Below, piece after piece: positions 24,824 to 33,034 of a DNA stretch of 64,000 bases. The translations under genes were made by a program, and so were the position numbers. The notes below the pieces were generated by a model. The model did no database searches, was not told the DNA's origin, and saw only the letters and a list, made by a program, of their open reading frames with translations. The stretch covers positions 4,402,001-4,466,000 of the forward strand of contig NZ_CP147846.1 in assembly GCF_037327425.1 (NCBI RefSeq). Direction: 5' to 3'. Source of the DNA: Rhodococcus sovatensis (GTDB lineage Bacteria; Actinomycetota; Actinomycetes; Mycobacteriales; Mycobacteriaceae). The first letter of the stretch is position 1; each line of letters begins with the position of its first letter.

Positions 24824-26184
24824 TCGGACCAGGCGTCGTAACCACCGAGCAGATCCGAGACACGGTCGAAACCCTGTGCGCGGAGCAACGATGCAGCCAC
24901 GCTCGAGCGCCATCCGCCTGCGCAGTGCACAACGATCGGCTTGTCGGTGGGAACCTGTTCGAGCCTGGTTCGCAACTGCGCCAGTGGGATCGGGACCGCC
25001 CCTTCGATGGTGCCGAACTCGCGTTCACCGGGGTTACGGATATCGACCAACGTCACTCCGTCGACGGCCAGCAACTCATCGAGCTCGTCAACCGTGGTGC
25101 GCGGAGCGCTACGAACCAGCTCGGCCAGCTCCGCAGGGAACAACCCGTCACGATCGACACCGAGATAGCCGATCACATGATCCGAACCAATTCGGGCCAA
25201 ACGCATCGCTGCCTCTTGTTCGTCACCCGGATAGGCGATGAGCACAATCCTCGCGCCGACCTCGGCAACCATGCCCCGGTCTCGGCGAATCGACCATCGA
25301 AGCCGACGTTGACGGATGTGCGTAGATGCCCGGCTGCGAAATCATCGACGCTGCGTGCATCGAGTACGCGGGTGCCTGCCGCGAGTTCCGCTCGCACCGT
25401 TGCAGGCGTCAGTTCTGGGACGACATGGTCCCGGGACAGGAGCGGGTGCATGCCCTTGTTCATGGCAGCGTCCGCGGAGAAGTACGACGGTGCGGCCGGT
25501 TGGCCGTGCGTGACCAACGCTACGAACGCTTCTTCATCCATCGGCTGCACGGAAGGATTCGTCCTACGCTGCTCACCGATGGTGGAGGTCAGATCAGTGG
25601 ACAGGTTCTTTCCGCACGACGAGCCAGCGCCGTGGGCAGGCATGACGGTGACCTGATCGGGCAGCGTCAGCAGCTTGTCGTGCACCGTGTGGTACATCGC
25701 TTTGGCGAGGTCAGCTGTGGATCCGTCACCGAGGTTGACCAGATCAGGGCGGCCGACATCGCCGATGAACAGGGAGTCCCCGGTGAGCACGGCGGTAGGG
25801 GTGGCGCTCGGGTTCTCACGCACCAGTACCGAGATCGACTCCCACGTGTGTCCGGGGGTGGAGAGGATCTCGAGTTCGACCTGTCCGAGCGAGATCCGCT
25901 CGGACAGGTCGCAGTCGACGGATGGGGTAGTCGGTTTCGGCGGCCTCACCGAAACCGATCCACGCGCCGGTGGCATCGACCAACTCGAGATGCCCGGAGA
26001 CGAAGTCGGCATGGAAGTGCGTGTTGATGACGCCCTCGATGGTGAGACCGTACTCGACGGCGTCGTCCAGGTACTCGGCGATGTCGCGGCGCGGATCGAC
26101 GACGATCGCTCGTCCGGTACTTTCGTCGCCGATCAAGTAGGACGCGTGCGAGAGGCATTCGATGTAGTACTGCTCGAGAATCAT
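24805..26184 (-). pseudogene. Persulfide dioxygenase-rhodanese fusion (CstB-like) with two compensating frameshifts
   Basis: The 1380-bp span would encode 459 residues, the normal size for an MBL-fold persulfide dioxygenase with two rhodanese domains. The N-terminal part has INTHFHADFVSGHLEL (metal ligands) and ATG 26184 behind GGAGGA. The middle has LEILSTPGHTWES, TGDSLFIGDVGRPDL and one rhodanese domain lacking cysteine (DARSVDDFAAGHL). The last part has an active-site rhodanese loop IVVHCAGGWRSS. The frame shifts near 25924-25927 (run of four G) and back near 25270-25285 (another four-base run). Domains remain recognisable on both sides. Either sequencing errors or recent inactivation could explain it. 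The intact enzyme would oxidise persulfides to sulfite. Confidence 0.8.
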
Positions 26185-26238
26185 GGTTCCTCCGTAGTGC
26201 TGGCCCAGTTTCTGCGAGGGCGATAGACACAGTGTCGT

Positions 26239-26254
26239 ATACCCCCTAGGGTAT
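26239..26254. promoter_or_regulatory. CsoR/CstR-type operator 1 (ATACCCCC-TAGGGTAT)
   Basis: A G/C-run dyad of the type bound by CsoR-family persulfide sensors lies in the divergent promoter of the persulfide dioxygenase and TauE genes. A second inverted copy is centred 21 bp away, two helical turns. No CsoR-family gene is in the window. Confidence 0.65.
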
Positions 26255-26259
26255 GTCAA

Positions 26260-26275
26260 GTACCCTAGGGGGTAT
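26260..26275. promoter_or_regulatory. CsoR/CstR-type operator 2 (GTACCCTA-GGGGGTAT)
   Basis: This is the mirror-image copy of operator 1. The pair forms a larger inverted repeat (ACCCCCTAGGGTA on the top strand at the left, its complement at the right). Tandem sites suggest cooperative binding of tetrameric repressors. Confidence 0.65.
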
Positions 26276-26309
26276 CTCGGAGAGATCGGTAAGAGCGGAG
26301 AGTTTTCCC

Positions 26310-27083
26310 ATGACGTTGATGCTGGCGCTCGGATTCGGCGCCGTGATCGGTGTACTGCTCGGCCTGCTCGGCGGCGGTGGTTCGATCCTGGCGGTGCCCG
26401 TGCTGGTGTTTGCGCTTGAGATGGGGATGGAACAAGCAATCCCCATCTCGCTGATCGTCGTCGGCGCGGCGTCCGCGATGGGAGCGATTCCGAAGCTCCG
26501 CGCTAAGCAGGTTGAATGGCGTCTTGCCGGCGTCTTCGCTGCGACCGGCATTCCAGCCACCTTCGCGGGCAGTGCCGTGGGGTTACTACTTCCGGAATCG
26601 GTTCTGCTGGCTGGATTCGCGGCCGTGATGATTGCCGCCGGGGCCCGCACGCTCGCCGATCGCGGAAGTACCGGAACAGCCTGCAGCACAGCAGGATCGG
26701 GAATCAACTGGAGACGGTGCGCGCCTCGCGCCATCCCGGCGGGCCTCGCCGTGGGTTTCATGACCGGACTGTTCGGAGTGGGAGGCGGGTTCCTGATCAT
26801 CCCAGTTCTGGTGCTGATGCTCGGCATCGAGATGTCCGTTGCGGTGGGCACCTCCCTTGTCATCATCGTTGCCAACTCCGCGGCCGGGCTGGTTTCCCAC
26901 CTCAGCGGTACGAGCGTCGACTGGGCCATCACGGCTGCGTTCGCAGGGACCGCAATTGTGGGATCAGTATTGGCCGGGCACTTCGGAACCCGCGTCAATA
27001 CCGCCCGACTTCAACATTGGTTCGCGTACCTGGTCTTCGCCGTCGCCGCGTACGTGCTCGTCGACGCGTTCTTTCTGAGATGA
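26310..27083 (+). CDS. Sulfite exporter TauE/SafE-family permease
   Basis: The protein of 257 residues from ATG 26310 has about eight membrane helices in two related halves. Each begins with the family motif: GAVIGVLLGLLGGGGSILAV and VGFMTGLFGVGGGFLIIPVL. It is expected to export sulfite or a related organosulfur anion. Divergence from the persulfide dioxygenase across two CsoR-type operators fits a sulfide/persulfide detoxification unit: the dioxygenase makes sulfite, TauE removes it. The frame extends to 26253 but runs into the operators, so the later ATG is used. Confidence 0.87.
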   Translation: MTLMLALGFGAVIGVLLGLLGGGGSILAVPVLVFALEMGMEQAIPISLIVVGAASAMGAIPKLRAKQVEWRLAGVFAATGIPATFAGSAVGLLLPESVLLAGFAAVMIAAGARTLADRGSTGTACSTAGSGINWRRCAPRAIPAGLAVGFMTGLFGVGGGFLIIPVLVLMLGIEMSVAVGTSLVIIVANSAAGLVSHLSGTSVDWAITAAFAGTAIVGSVLAGHFGTRVNTARLQHWFAYLVFAVAAYVLVDAFFLR

Positions 27084-27127
27084 CCTCGCCAACGGCGGCA
27101 ATCCTGTTCCGGAGAGAACAATTAGCC

Positions 27128-27451
27128 CTAGTCCAACATCTCGGCCTGGCCGGCTACAACAGTGGACAAGATCGATCGCGCCGTCGCCAATAGGTCGGCG
27201 ATGTCGGGAGAAGTGAGCACGTACGACACGGAGAGCCCCTCCCTGCGCGCAGAAACTAGACCGGCGCGCTTGAGGATCGACAGCTGCTGCGAAAGGTTCG
27301 CGGGTTCGATCCCGACTTCTGGCAGCATCTCCGACACCGCATACTCGCGCTCGCTGAGCAGCTCCAGGACACGAATTCGCGCCGGGTGGCCGAGCGTCTT
27401 GAAGAAGTCGGCCTTCATCTGGTTCAGCGGCTTTCGCAATTTCTGGGTCAC
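27128..27451 (-). CDS. ArsR-family transcriptional regulator
   Basis: From GTG 27451 (GGAGAG upstream) the protein has 107 residues. The winged helix-turn-helix includes FFKTLGHPARIRVLELLSER, then VSEMLPEVGIEPANLSQQL and LKRAGLVSARREG. The ELCVCDL metal box is absent; no cysteine remains in the core, so metal sensing of the classic kind is unlikely. It is convergent with TauE and divergent from an unknown gene. A TAATTT-TCG-AAATTA palindrome lies about 97 bp upstream. It may sense a redox or sulfur signal, but this is not shown. Confidence 0.82.
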   Translation of the reverse strand: MTQKLRKPLNQMKADFFKTLGHPARIRVLELLSEREYAVSEMLPEVGIEPANLSQQLSILKRAGLVSARREGLSVSYVLTSPDIADLLATARSILSTVVAGQAEMLD

Positions 27452-27547
27452 GGTCTCTCTCCTGCATGCTGGGCCGCACGGACTGTGCTGTTTGCGAACT
27501 TTAGCAACCCAGCACTGTGACGGGTACGCCACAGGCCATTTACTTGC

Positions 27548-27562
27548 TAATTTTCGAAATTA
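27548..27562. promoter_or_regulatory. AT-rich palindrome TAATTT-TCG-AAATTA
   Basis: This perfect 6-bp inverted repeat with a 3-bp centre lies in an unusually AT-rich tract (about 27540-27600) between the ArsR gene and the gene at 27627. It may be the ArsR operator. Confidence 0.45.
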
Positions 27563-27626
27563 AGTAGATCGTATAGTTATAAAGTAATAAAACAGAAGGT
27601 CTACGGCCAATCAGGAGGTCAGCGGC

Positions 27627-28157
27627 ATGAGTACGTCACATATCCGCGACGAGGTCTCGTCCAGGAGCGCAATCCTTCTTCCCGACGTCGACGGACCGAA
27701 CAACGTGACGTGCACTACCGAAGTCGGTGCGATCACAGTCGCGCTGGCGGCGGCCGTGATGTCCACACTCGCAAATCGTGGTGTTCCTGGAGGCAGTGGA
27801 TGCGTGGTCATTGCGTGCCCAGAACGCGCACCGTTGCTGGGCCCGGTGCTTCTCGAGTGCGGAATCGGCAGCATCACCAGCTGGAACACCCGTGACGCCC
27901 AGGATTTCTCGCTGAGGCGTGTGAGCTCACACAACGACATTCTGGTCGACCTGCGGGTTCCGGAGCACCTCGATGATGAGATCGAGTGGGCGATCACAGC
28001 CGGTCCCGATGTCATGTCAGCAGCCGCAGCGTCGTTGGCGGGACTGTCCGTCGCGCTCCGGAAAGAGATGTTCTCGCGGATAGATACACCGGCACTCGCT
28101 GCGTGTGCACGCGCGCTGGTGCTGCAGACGGCTCCCGGTGACGTCCTACCGACCTAG
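27627..28157 (+). CDS. Unknown protein, 176 residues
   Basis: ATG 27627 follows AGGAGG with 8-nt spacing, so translation is likely. The protein is soluble, without signal peptide, and no catalytic motif was recognised. Hydrophobic strands such as GCVVIACPERAPLLGPVLLE and IGSITSW suggest an alpha/beta fold. The C-terminal third is helical and alanine-rich. It is divergent from the ArsR gene and lies 66 bp upstream of the PEP carboxykinase gene on the same strand, so it may be its operon partner. No function is proposed. Confidence 0.65.
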   Translation: MSTSHIRDEVSSRSAILLPDVDGPNNVTCTTEVGAITVALAAAVMSTLANRGVPGGSGCVVIACPERAPLLGPVLLECGIGSITSWNTRDAQDFSLRRVSSHNDILVDLRVPEHLDDEIEWAITAGPDVMSAAAASLAGLSVALRKEMFSRIDTPALAACARALVLQTAPGDVLPT

Positions 28158-28223
28158 ACGGGCCGTCCCCGCTTCCACGCCGCCCGGAAATCCACACCAC
28201 AGCCCCTTCGAATGGAGCACACC

Positions 28224-30131
28224 ATGACTACAGCGAGCACCGTCGATCTCGACTTCAGCCGCGGACCGACCTCGCACCCTGAGTTGCAGCGATGGGTGGA
28301 CGAGGTCGTCGCACTCACAACTCCCGACCGTGTCGAATGGTGCGACGGCAGTTCCGAAGAATGGACTCGGTTGACAGCTGTTCTCGTCGATCGTGGCACC
28401 TTCGTCGAACTGAGCGAACCCGCGAACTCCTTCCGGTGCATCTCCGATCCAGACGATGTGGCGCGCGTGGAAGATCGCACCTTCATTTGCTCGGACAACG
28501 AATCCGGTGCAGGCCCGACGAACAACTGGATGGACCCGGTCGACATGACGACCGTGTTGACGGAGCAGTTTCGGGGCGCAATGGCAGGACGCACGATGTA
28601 TGTCGTCGCGTACTGCATGGGCCCCTTGGACTCGGCAGAATCCGAGTTCGGAGTCGAGATAACCGATTCCGAGTACGTCGCGGTGTCCATGAGCGTGATG
28701 GCACGTACCGGCACCGCAGTCTGGCAACGCATGGGCACCGATGCACGTTTCGTCAAGGGGCTACATTCTGTAGGCGCCCCCCTCTCACCCGGCCAGCAGG
28801 ACGTGCCGTGGCCGTGTGACCACACCAAGTACATCAGCCACTTCCCGCAGACCCGGACCATATGGAGCTACGGATCCGGTTACGGCGGCAACGCGCTACT
28901 CGGCAAGAAGTCGTTTGCCCTTCGTATCGCCTCGACGATGGCCAGGGACGAGGGCTGGCTGGCGGAACACATGCTCATCCTCAAGCTCACTTCACCGACC
29001 AAAGATGTCCGCTACATCGCGGCGGCGTTTCCCTCGTCCTGCGGCAAGACCAACCTGGCGATGCTCGAACCGACTCTCGACGGCTGGACCGCAGAAACGA
29101 TCGGCGACGACATCGCCTGGTTACGCTTCGGTGCGGGCGGGCAGCTCTACGCCGTCAACCCCGAAGCAGGCTTTTTCGGCGTGGCCCCCGGGACAGGGAT
29201 GAAGACGAACCCGAACGCAATGCGCACCATCGCCGGCGGCAACTCCATCTTCACCAACGTCGCACTGACCGACGACGGCGGAGTGTGGTGGGAGGGTATG
29301 ACGAAACAGGCACCCGATCACCTGATCGACTGGCGCGGCAATGATTGGACTCCGGACACCAAAACCGCTGCTGCACATCCTAATTCCCGCTACTGCACGC
29401 CCATCGAACAATGCCCCACGGCTGCCCCGGAGTGGAACGACCCTCAGGGAGTACCCATCTCGGCCATCTTCTTCGGCGGCAGACGCTCCACAACCATTCC
29501 CTTGATCACCGAGGCATTCGACTGGAAGCACGGGGTGTTTCTCGCCTCGATCCTCTCGTCGGAGACGACGGCGGCCTCGACAGGAACTGTCGGCGTGCTC
29601 CGCCGCGACCCCATGGCGATGCTCCCCTTCATCGGATACCACGTCGGTGACTACTTCCAGCATTGGCTCGACATCGGGGCCGACGCAAATTCCCCCAGAG
29701 CCCTTCCGAAGATCTTCTACGTCAACTGGTTTCGCCGTGGTGGCGACGGAGACTTTCTGTGGCCGGGCTTCGGTGAGAACCTCCGAGTCATCGACTGGGC
29801 TTTGCGCCGAATCGACGGACGGGCCGACGCCACCCATACCCCTCTCGGCTTCGTCCCCACATCCGATTCACTCGACCTCACCGGACTCGGCCTCGACCAC
29901 GACGACCTCGAAGAGGCGCTCACTATCCAGTCCGAGGAAATGGTCGAGGAACTCACCCTCATCGATCAGTGGTACGCAACCATCGGTGGCAACAAACTCC
30001 CCGATGAGCTTCGGCAAGAACTTAATTGGCTCAAAGTGCGCCTGAGCACCTACACGAGTGGAGCTGCTACCGGCGCCGAACACCGCGAAATGCACTACTC
30101 CCCTATGTCCGACAGGAATCCCACACGATGA
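28224..30131 (+). CDS. pckG: Phosphoenolpyruvate carboxykinase (GTP)
   Basis: The 635-residue enzyme is a normal-length GTP-type carboxykinase. It has the P-loop AAFPSSCGKTNLAMLEPT, the substrate and metal region YGSGYGGNALLGKKSFALRI, the GTP-ring motif YCTPIEQCPTAAPEWNDPQG, and NWFRRGGDGDFLWPGFGENL. It converts oxaloacetate plus GTP to phosphoenolpyruvate, CO2 and GDP, the first step of gluconeogenesis. ATG 28224 has GGAG at 6 nt; ATG 28212 is possible. Its stop overlaps the start of a DUF5313 gene as ATGA. Actinobacterial genomes usually have one pckG elsewhere, so this may be the sole or a second copy. Confidence 0.95.
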   Translation: MTTASTVDLDFSRGPTSHPELQRWVDEVVALTTPDRVEWCDGSSEEWTRLTAVLVDRGTFVELSEPANSFRCISDPDDVARVEDRTFICSDNESGAGPTNNWMDPVDMTTVLTEQFRGAMAGRTMYVVAYCMGPLDSAESEFGVEITDSEYVAVSMSVMARTGTAVWQRMGTDARFVKGLHSVGAPLSPGQQDVPWPCDHTKYISHFPQTRTIWSYGSGYGGNALLGKKSFALRIASTMARDEGWLAEHMLILKLTSPTKDVRYIAAAFPSSCGKTNLAMLEPTLDGWTAETIGDDIAWLRFGAGGQLYAVNPEAGFFGVAPGTGMKTNPNAMRTIAGGNSIFTNVALTDDGGVWWEGMTKQAPDHLIDWRGNDWTPDTKTAAAHPNSRYCTPIEQCPTAAPEWNDPQGVPISAIFFGGRRSTTIPLITEAFDWKHGVFLASILSSETTAASTGTVGVLRRDPMAMLPFIGYHVGDYFQHWLDIGADANSPRALPKIFYVNWFRRGGDGDFLWPGFGENLRVIDWALRRIDGRADATHTPLGFVPTSDSLDLTGLGLDHDDLEEALTIQSEEMVEELTLIDQWYATIGGNKLPDELRQELNWLKVRLSTYTSGAATGAEHREMHYSPMSDRNPTR

Positions 30132-30529
30132 CCCCCGCACCTCGACCCAATCGTGGGCAGGTCGCGCGCTACATAGCGGGGCGGCCGCTACCCGAGAAGT
30201 TCAATGACTGGGTGATCAACGACATCACTGGCCCCGGTTCGACGCGGCACTACGCCACGCGGTGCATCGTCCCGCTGCTCCCACTCTTGGGCGCTTGTCT
30301 GCTCGTGCCCGGTCCGCTGTTCATACGTGCAGGAATGTCGCTGATCCTCCTGCTGCCCTTCGTCTACTTCATGATTGCGCTCAAGCCCATCTACCAGCGT
30401 CATCGGTTGGTCAGCCACGGACTCGACCCCGCACTTCTGACGGCCCACAAACAGCAGGAAATCGACGACACGGTGGCGCGCTACAGGCTGCGGTACCGGC
30501 CTGCTCGTCGTTTCGAGGAGCCGATATGA
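30128..30529 (+). CDS. DUF5313 membrane protein
   Basis: The 133-residue protein fits the Mycobacteriales DUF5313 family: RPNRGQVARYIAGRPLPEKF, a WVINDITGPGSTRHY motif, two membrane helices (residues about 49-85) and the end RHRLVSHGLDPALL. Its ATG overlaps the pckG stop in ATGA, so translation is coupled. The family has no assigned function, and the link to PEP carboxykinase may only be positional. Topology suggests both ends are cytoplasmic. Confidence 0.82.
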   Translation: MTPAPRPNRGQVARYIAGRPLPEKFNDWVINDITGPGSTRHYATRCIVPLLPLLGACLLVPGPLFIRAGMSLILLLPFVYFMIALKPIYQRHRLVSHGLDPALLTAHKQQEIDDTVARYRLRYRPARRFEEPI

Positions 30530-30616
30530 CCATACCGGTGATGTGGTGGACGGAGACCTCGAGAAGGCGATGGAAGTGAACAGCCCGACTTTCGGTCACA
30601 TAGAGTCAACGGTAAC

Positions 30617-31627
30617 TCAGAACTCGAATACGAGCCGCGCTGTCACCCGCCCAGCGAGGAGGTCGTCGAAGCACTCGTTGACCTCGTCGAGCTTGCGCGA
30701 CACAGCCGAGACTGTGGTTCGCCCGGCATCGTGTAACGCGAAGACCTCGCGTAGGTCCTTCCGGGTGCCGACGATCGAGCCGAGTATGGAGATGCCCCCC
30801 ACCACCGTTTCGAATATCGGCACGGGGATCACTCCATGCGCAGGCATCGACACGCACACCAGGCGCCCACCTCGCCGCAACGACCGGAATGCTTGGTCGA
30901 ATACGCTGGGGACCACGGCCAGTACGATCGCGACATCGGCCCCGCCCAGCGCCTGGATCGCTTCCACCGGGTCGGTGGTCGACGAGTTCACCGTGTGGTC
31001 GGCTCCAAGTTCGCGAGCCAAATCCAGCTTCTGATCGTCGATGTCGACGGCGGTGACGAATCCGCCGGCGATCCTGGCGTACTGCACAGCCATATGGCCC
31101 AGTCCGCCAATGCCGAAGATGGCAACACGTTGCGCAGGCGTCACGCCTCCGACTTTGACTGCTTTGTATGTGGTCACCCCGGCGCACGTCAATGGTGCTG
31201 CGTCGAAGGAGGAGACTCCGTCCGGAACGCGAACGACGTAGCGCGCGTGGGCGACTGCGTACTCGGCATAGGCACCGTCCAGTGAATAGCCACTGTTCTG
31301 CTGCTTCTCACACAGCGTCTCCCACCCGGACACGCAATGGTTACACTCGCCGCAGGCCGATCCGAGCCATGCGATTGCGACACGTTCACCGATTCGGTCT
31401 TTCGACACCTGTGACCCGACCGCATCGATAACACCGATGCCTTCATGCCCGGGAATGAAGGGAACAGTCGGTTTCGCCGGCCAATCGCCCTGTGCTGCAT
31501 GAATATCGGTATGACACACTCCGCAGGTTTCCATCTTCACCAAGACCTGATCCGGTCCAGGAGAAGGAATAGGGATGTCCTGCACTACCAGGGGCCCGCC
31601 GAACTCGGTGACGACAGCAGCTTTCAT
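30617..31627 (-). CDS. adhP: Zinc-dependent alcohol dehydrogenase (AdhP-like)
   Basis: The 336-residue medium-chain dehydrogenase has the catalytic zinc cysteine in CGVCHTDIHAAQGDWP, GHEGIGVIDAVG, and the structural zinc cysteines in GSACGECNHCVSGWETLC. The NAD-binding loop is GIGGLGHMAVQYA. It oxidises primary alcohols or reduces aldehydes with NAD. ATG 31627 follows CTGGAGGA and is chosen over a longer frame. It is divergent from an AraC-type regulator. A weak DosR-like sequence GGGCCGAAAGTCAT lies at 31719-31732, but it is too degenerate to rely on. Confidence 0.9.
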   Translation of the reverse strand: MKAAVVTEFGGPLVVQDIPIPSPGPDQVLVKMETCGVCHTDIHAAQGDWPAKPTVPFIPGHEGIGVIDAVGSQVSKDRIGERVAIAWLGSACGECNHCVSGWETLCEKQQNSGYSLDGAYAEYAVAHARYVVRVPDGVSSFDAAPLTCAGVTTYKAVKVGGVTPAQRVAIFGIGGLGHMAVQYARIAGGFVTAVDIDDQKLDLARELGADHTVNSSTTDPVEAIQALGGADVAIVLAVVPSVFDQAFRSLRRGGRLVCVSMPAHGVIPVPIFETVVGGISILGSIVGTRKDLREVFALHDAGRTTVSAVSRKLDEVNECFDDLLAGRVTARLVFEF

Positions 31628-31875
31628 GAGATGTCCTCCAGATTCTCGAGCAGTGCCATGCTCGATGGTCGAGCGATGCACGTTCTCCCATCCTCGCCGC
31701 CGGAATGGTCACGAGTGAGGGCCGAAAGTCATCGACGTTCGAGGACAAATCTGTACTCTCAATGCCCGGCACCTCGGCGTGAGCCTTGTGGAAGGAATTT
31801 GTAACGCAAAATCATCCCGCTCCTTACAACCGCGTTCTAGTGTTTTCTCACCTGAAACTGGATGCGGAGCGCTCT

Positions 31876-32913
31876 GTGACTGCCTTTTGGACTACCCGAG
31901 ATCTAGATATGCCTGATCAGATGAGCTACTGGGCTGACGTACTGTGCCAGGCCTTCACTCCGCTGGCACCGTGGAGGTCTCGCGATCACATCGAACGAAG
32001 CTCGGTAACGTCCGGACTACCTGGATGGGTGCGTTCGAATCAGGTCGGCGGTAGCAATGCCGCGGAAATTGCCTCGTGCACTCAACGGATCGAGCACGGA
32101 CACCGCGAAGTCGCACGGACGGCGGAAGACGTCGTGTTCGTCAATTTGCAGTTGGACGGACACTGTCTGACCACTCAGGACGGCCGACAGTGCATGGTCT
32201 CACGTGGTGAGTTCACCGTGGTCGATTCAACCCGCCCGTATCGCTTGGAGTTCGTCGAACCAGAGGAAGAGGGATCGCTGTGGCGGGTGCTGTCTTTTCG
32301 ACTTCCGCAGGCCCAACTCGCCGATGTGACAGCTCCCGACAGGTCCACCACCGCGCGCAGCTTCGGAGGCACTTTCGGATCGGCTCGTCTCCTCAGCGCG
32401 TTGATGCTCGAGACGTGGCGCAGTGACTCGTCGTTCGCCTCGGTCGAACGGCAGATGATCGGCGCCGCGCACGTCGATCTATTGCGCGCGGTGCTCGGTG
32501 GTGCTGTAGAGCAGGAGAGTCGACGCGGCCACGACACCGACGACCTGCTGCGGGTCGCTGCCGGACGCTACATCGAGACGCACCTGCCATTCGGTCGCGT
32601 AACGGCGGCGGATACCGCGCGACACCTGGGAGTGTCGGTGCGCGCCCTACATGCCCTGTTCGAACGCTCCGACACCACCTTCGGCACCCTCGTTCGCCAG
32701 CGCCGGGTGGAAGCGTGCCGTCGGGACTTGGCCGATGCCCACAACGACCGTTCCATCGCGTCCATAGCTGCGACGTGGGGATTTTCCGACTCGGCGCATC
32801 TCGCCAAAGCGTTCCGCTCTCGATTCGGCTGCAGCCCGACCGACTACCGCAAGTCCATGCAGTTCTCGCAGCCACAACTGGATTGTCGCAGGCAACAGAC
32901 GCTGCTCGCGTAA
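31876..32913 (+). CDS. AraC-family regulator with AraC-binding-like domain
   Basis: From GTG 31876 (GGAG upstream) the protein has 345 residues. The first 200 form the AraC-binding-like cupin domain of the type seen in NitR/FeaR-like proteins (WADVLCQAFTPLAPW, GEFTVVDSTRPYRLEF). The C-terminal 100 form the double helix-turn-helix (ADTARHLGVSVRALHALFER and IASIAATWGFSDSAHLAKAF). Such regulators control degradation of amines, nitriles or alcohols. The divergent alcohol dehydrogenase and the downstream acyl-CoA dehydrogenase are the plausible targets. A longer upstream frame to 31786 lacks support. Confidence 0.85.
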   Translation: MTAFWTTRDLDMPDQMSYWADVLCQAFTPLAPWRSRDHIERSSVTSGLPGWVRSNQVGGSNAAEIASCTQRIEHGHREVARTAEDVVFVNLQLDGHCLTTQDGRQCMVSRGEFTVVDSTRPYRLEFVEPEEEGSLWRVLSFRLPQAQLADVTAPDRSTTARSFGGTFGSARLLSALMLETWRSDSSFASVERQMIGAAHVDLLRAVLGGAVEQESRRGHDTDDLLRVAAGRYIETHLPFGRVTAADTARHLGVSVRALHALFERSDTTFGTLVRQRRVEACRRDLADAHNDRSIASIAATWGFSDSAHLAKAFRSRFGCSPTDYRKSMQFSQPQLDCRRQQTLLA

Positions 32914-33034
32914 TCTGCACGATTCTACCGAGGTCGGTGCAGTCGGATACAAGACCGAGCCGATGGTCTCCAGAGATGCTTGGAACGAGGCAACGTCGCC
33001 CGTCCACTTCTTCCACAGCATCGAGGAGCCCCCG

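Noticed and set aside
31719..31732. DosR box upstream of the alcohol dehydrogenase (GGGCCGAAAGTCAT)
   Set aside because: Too many mismatches and a distance different from the two boxes in the stress-protein island.
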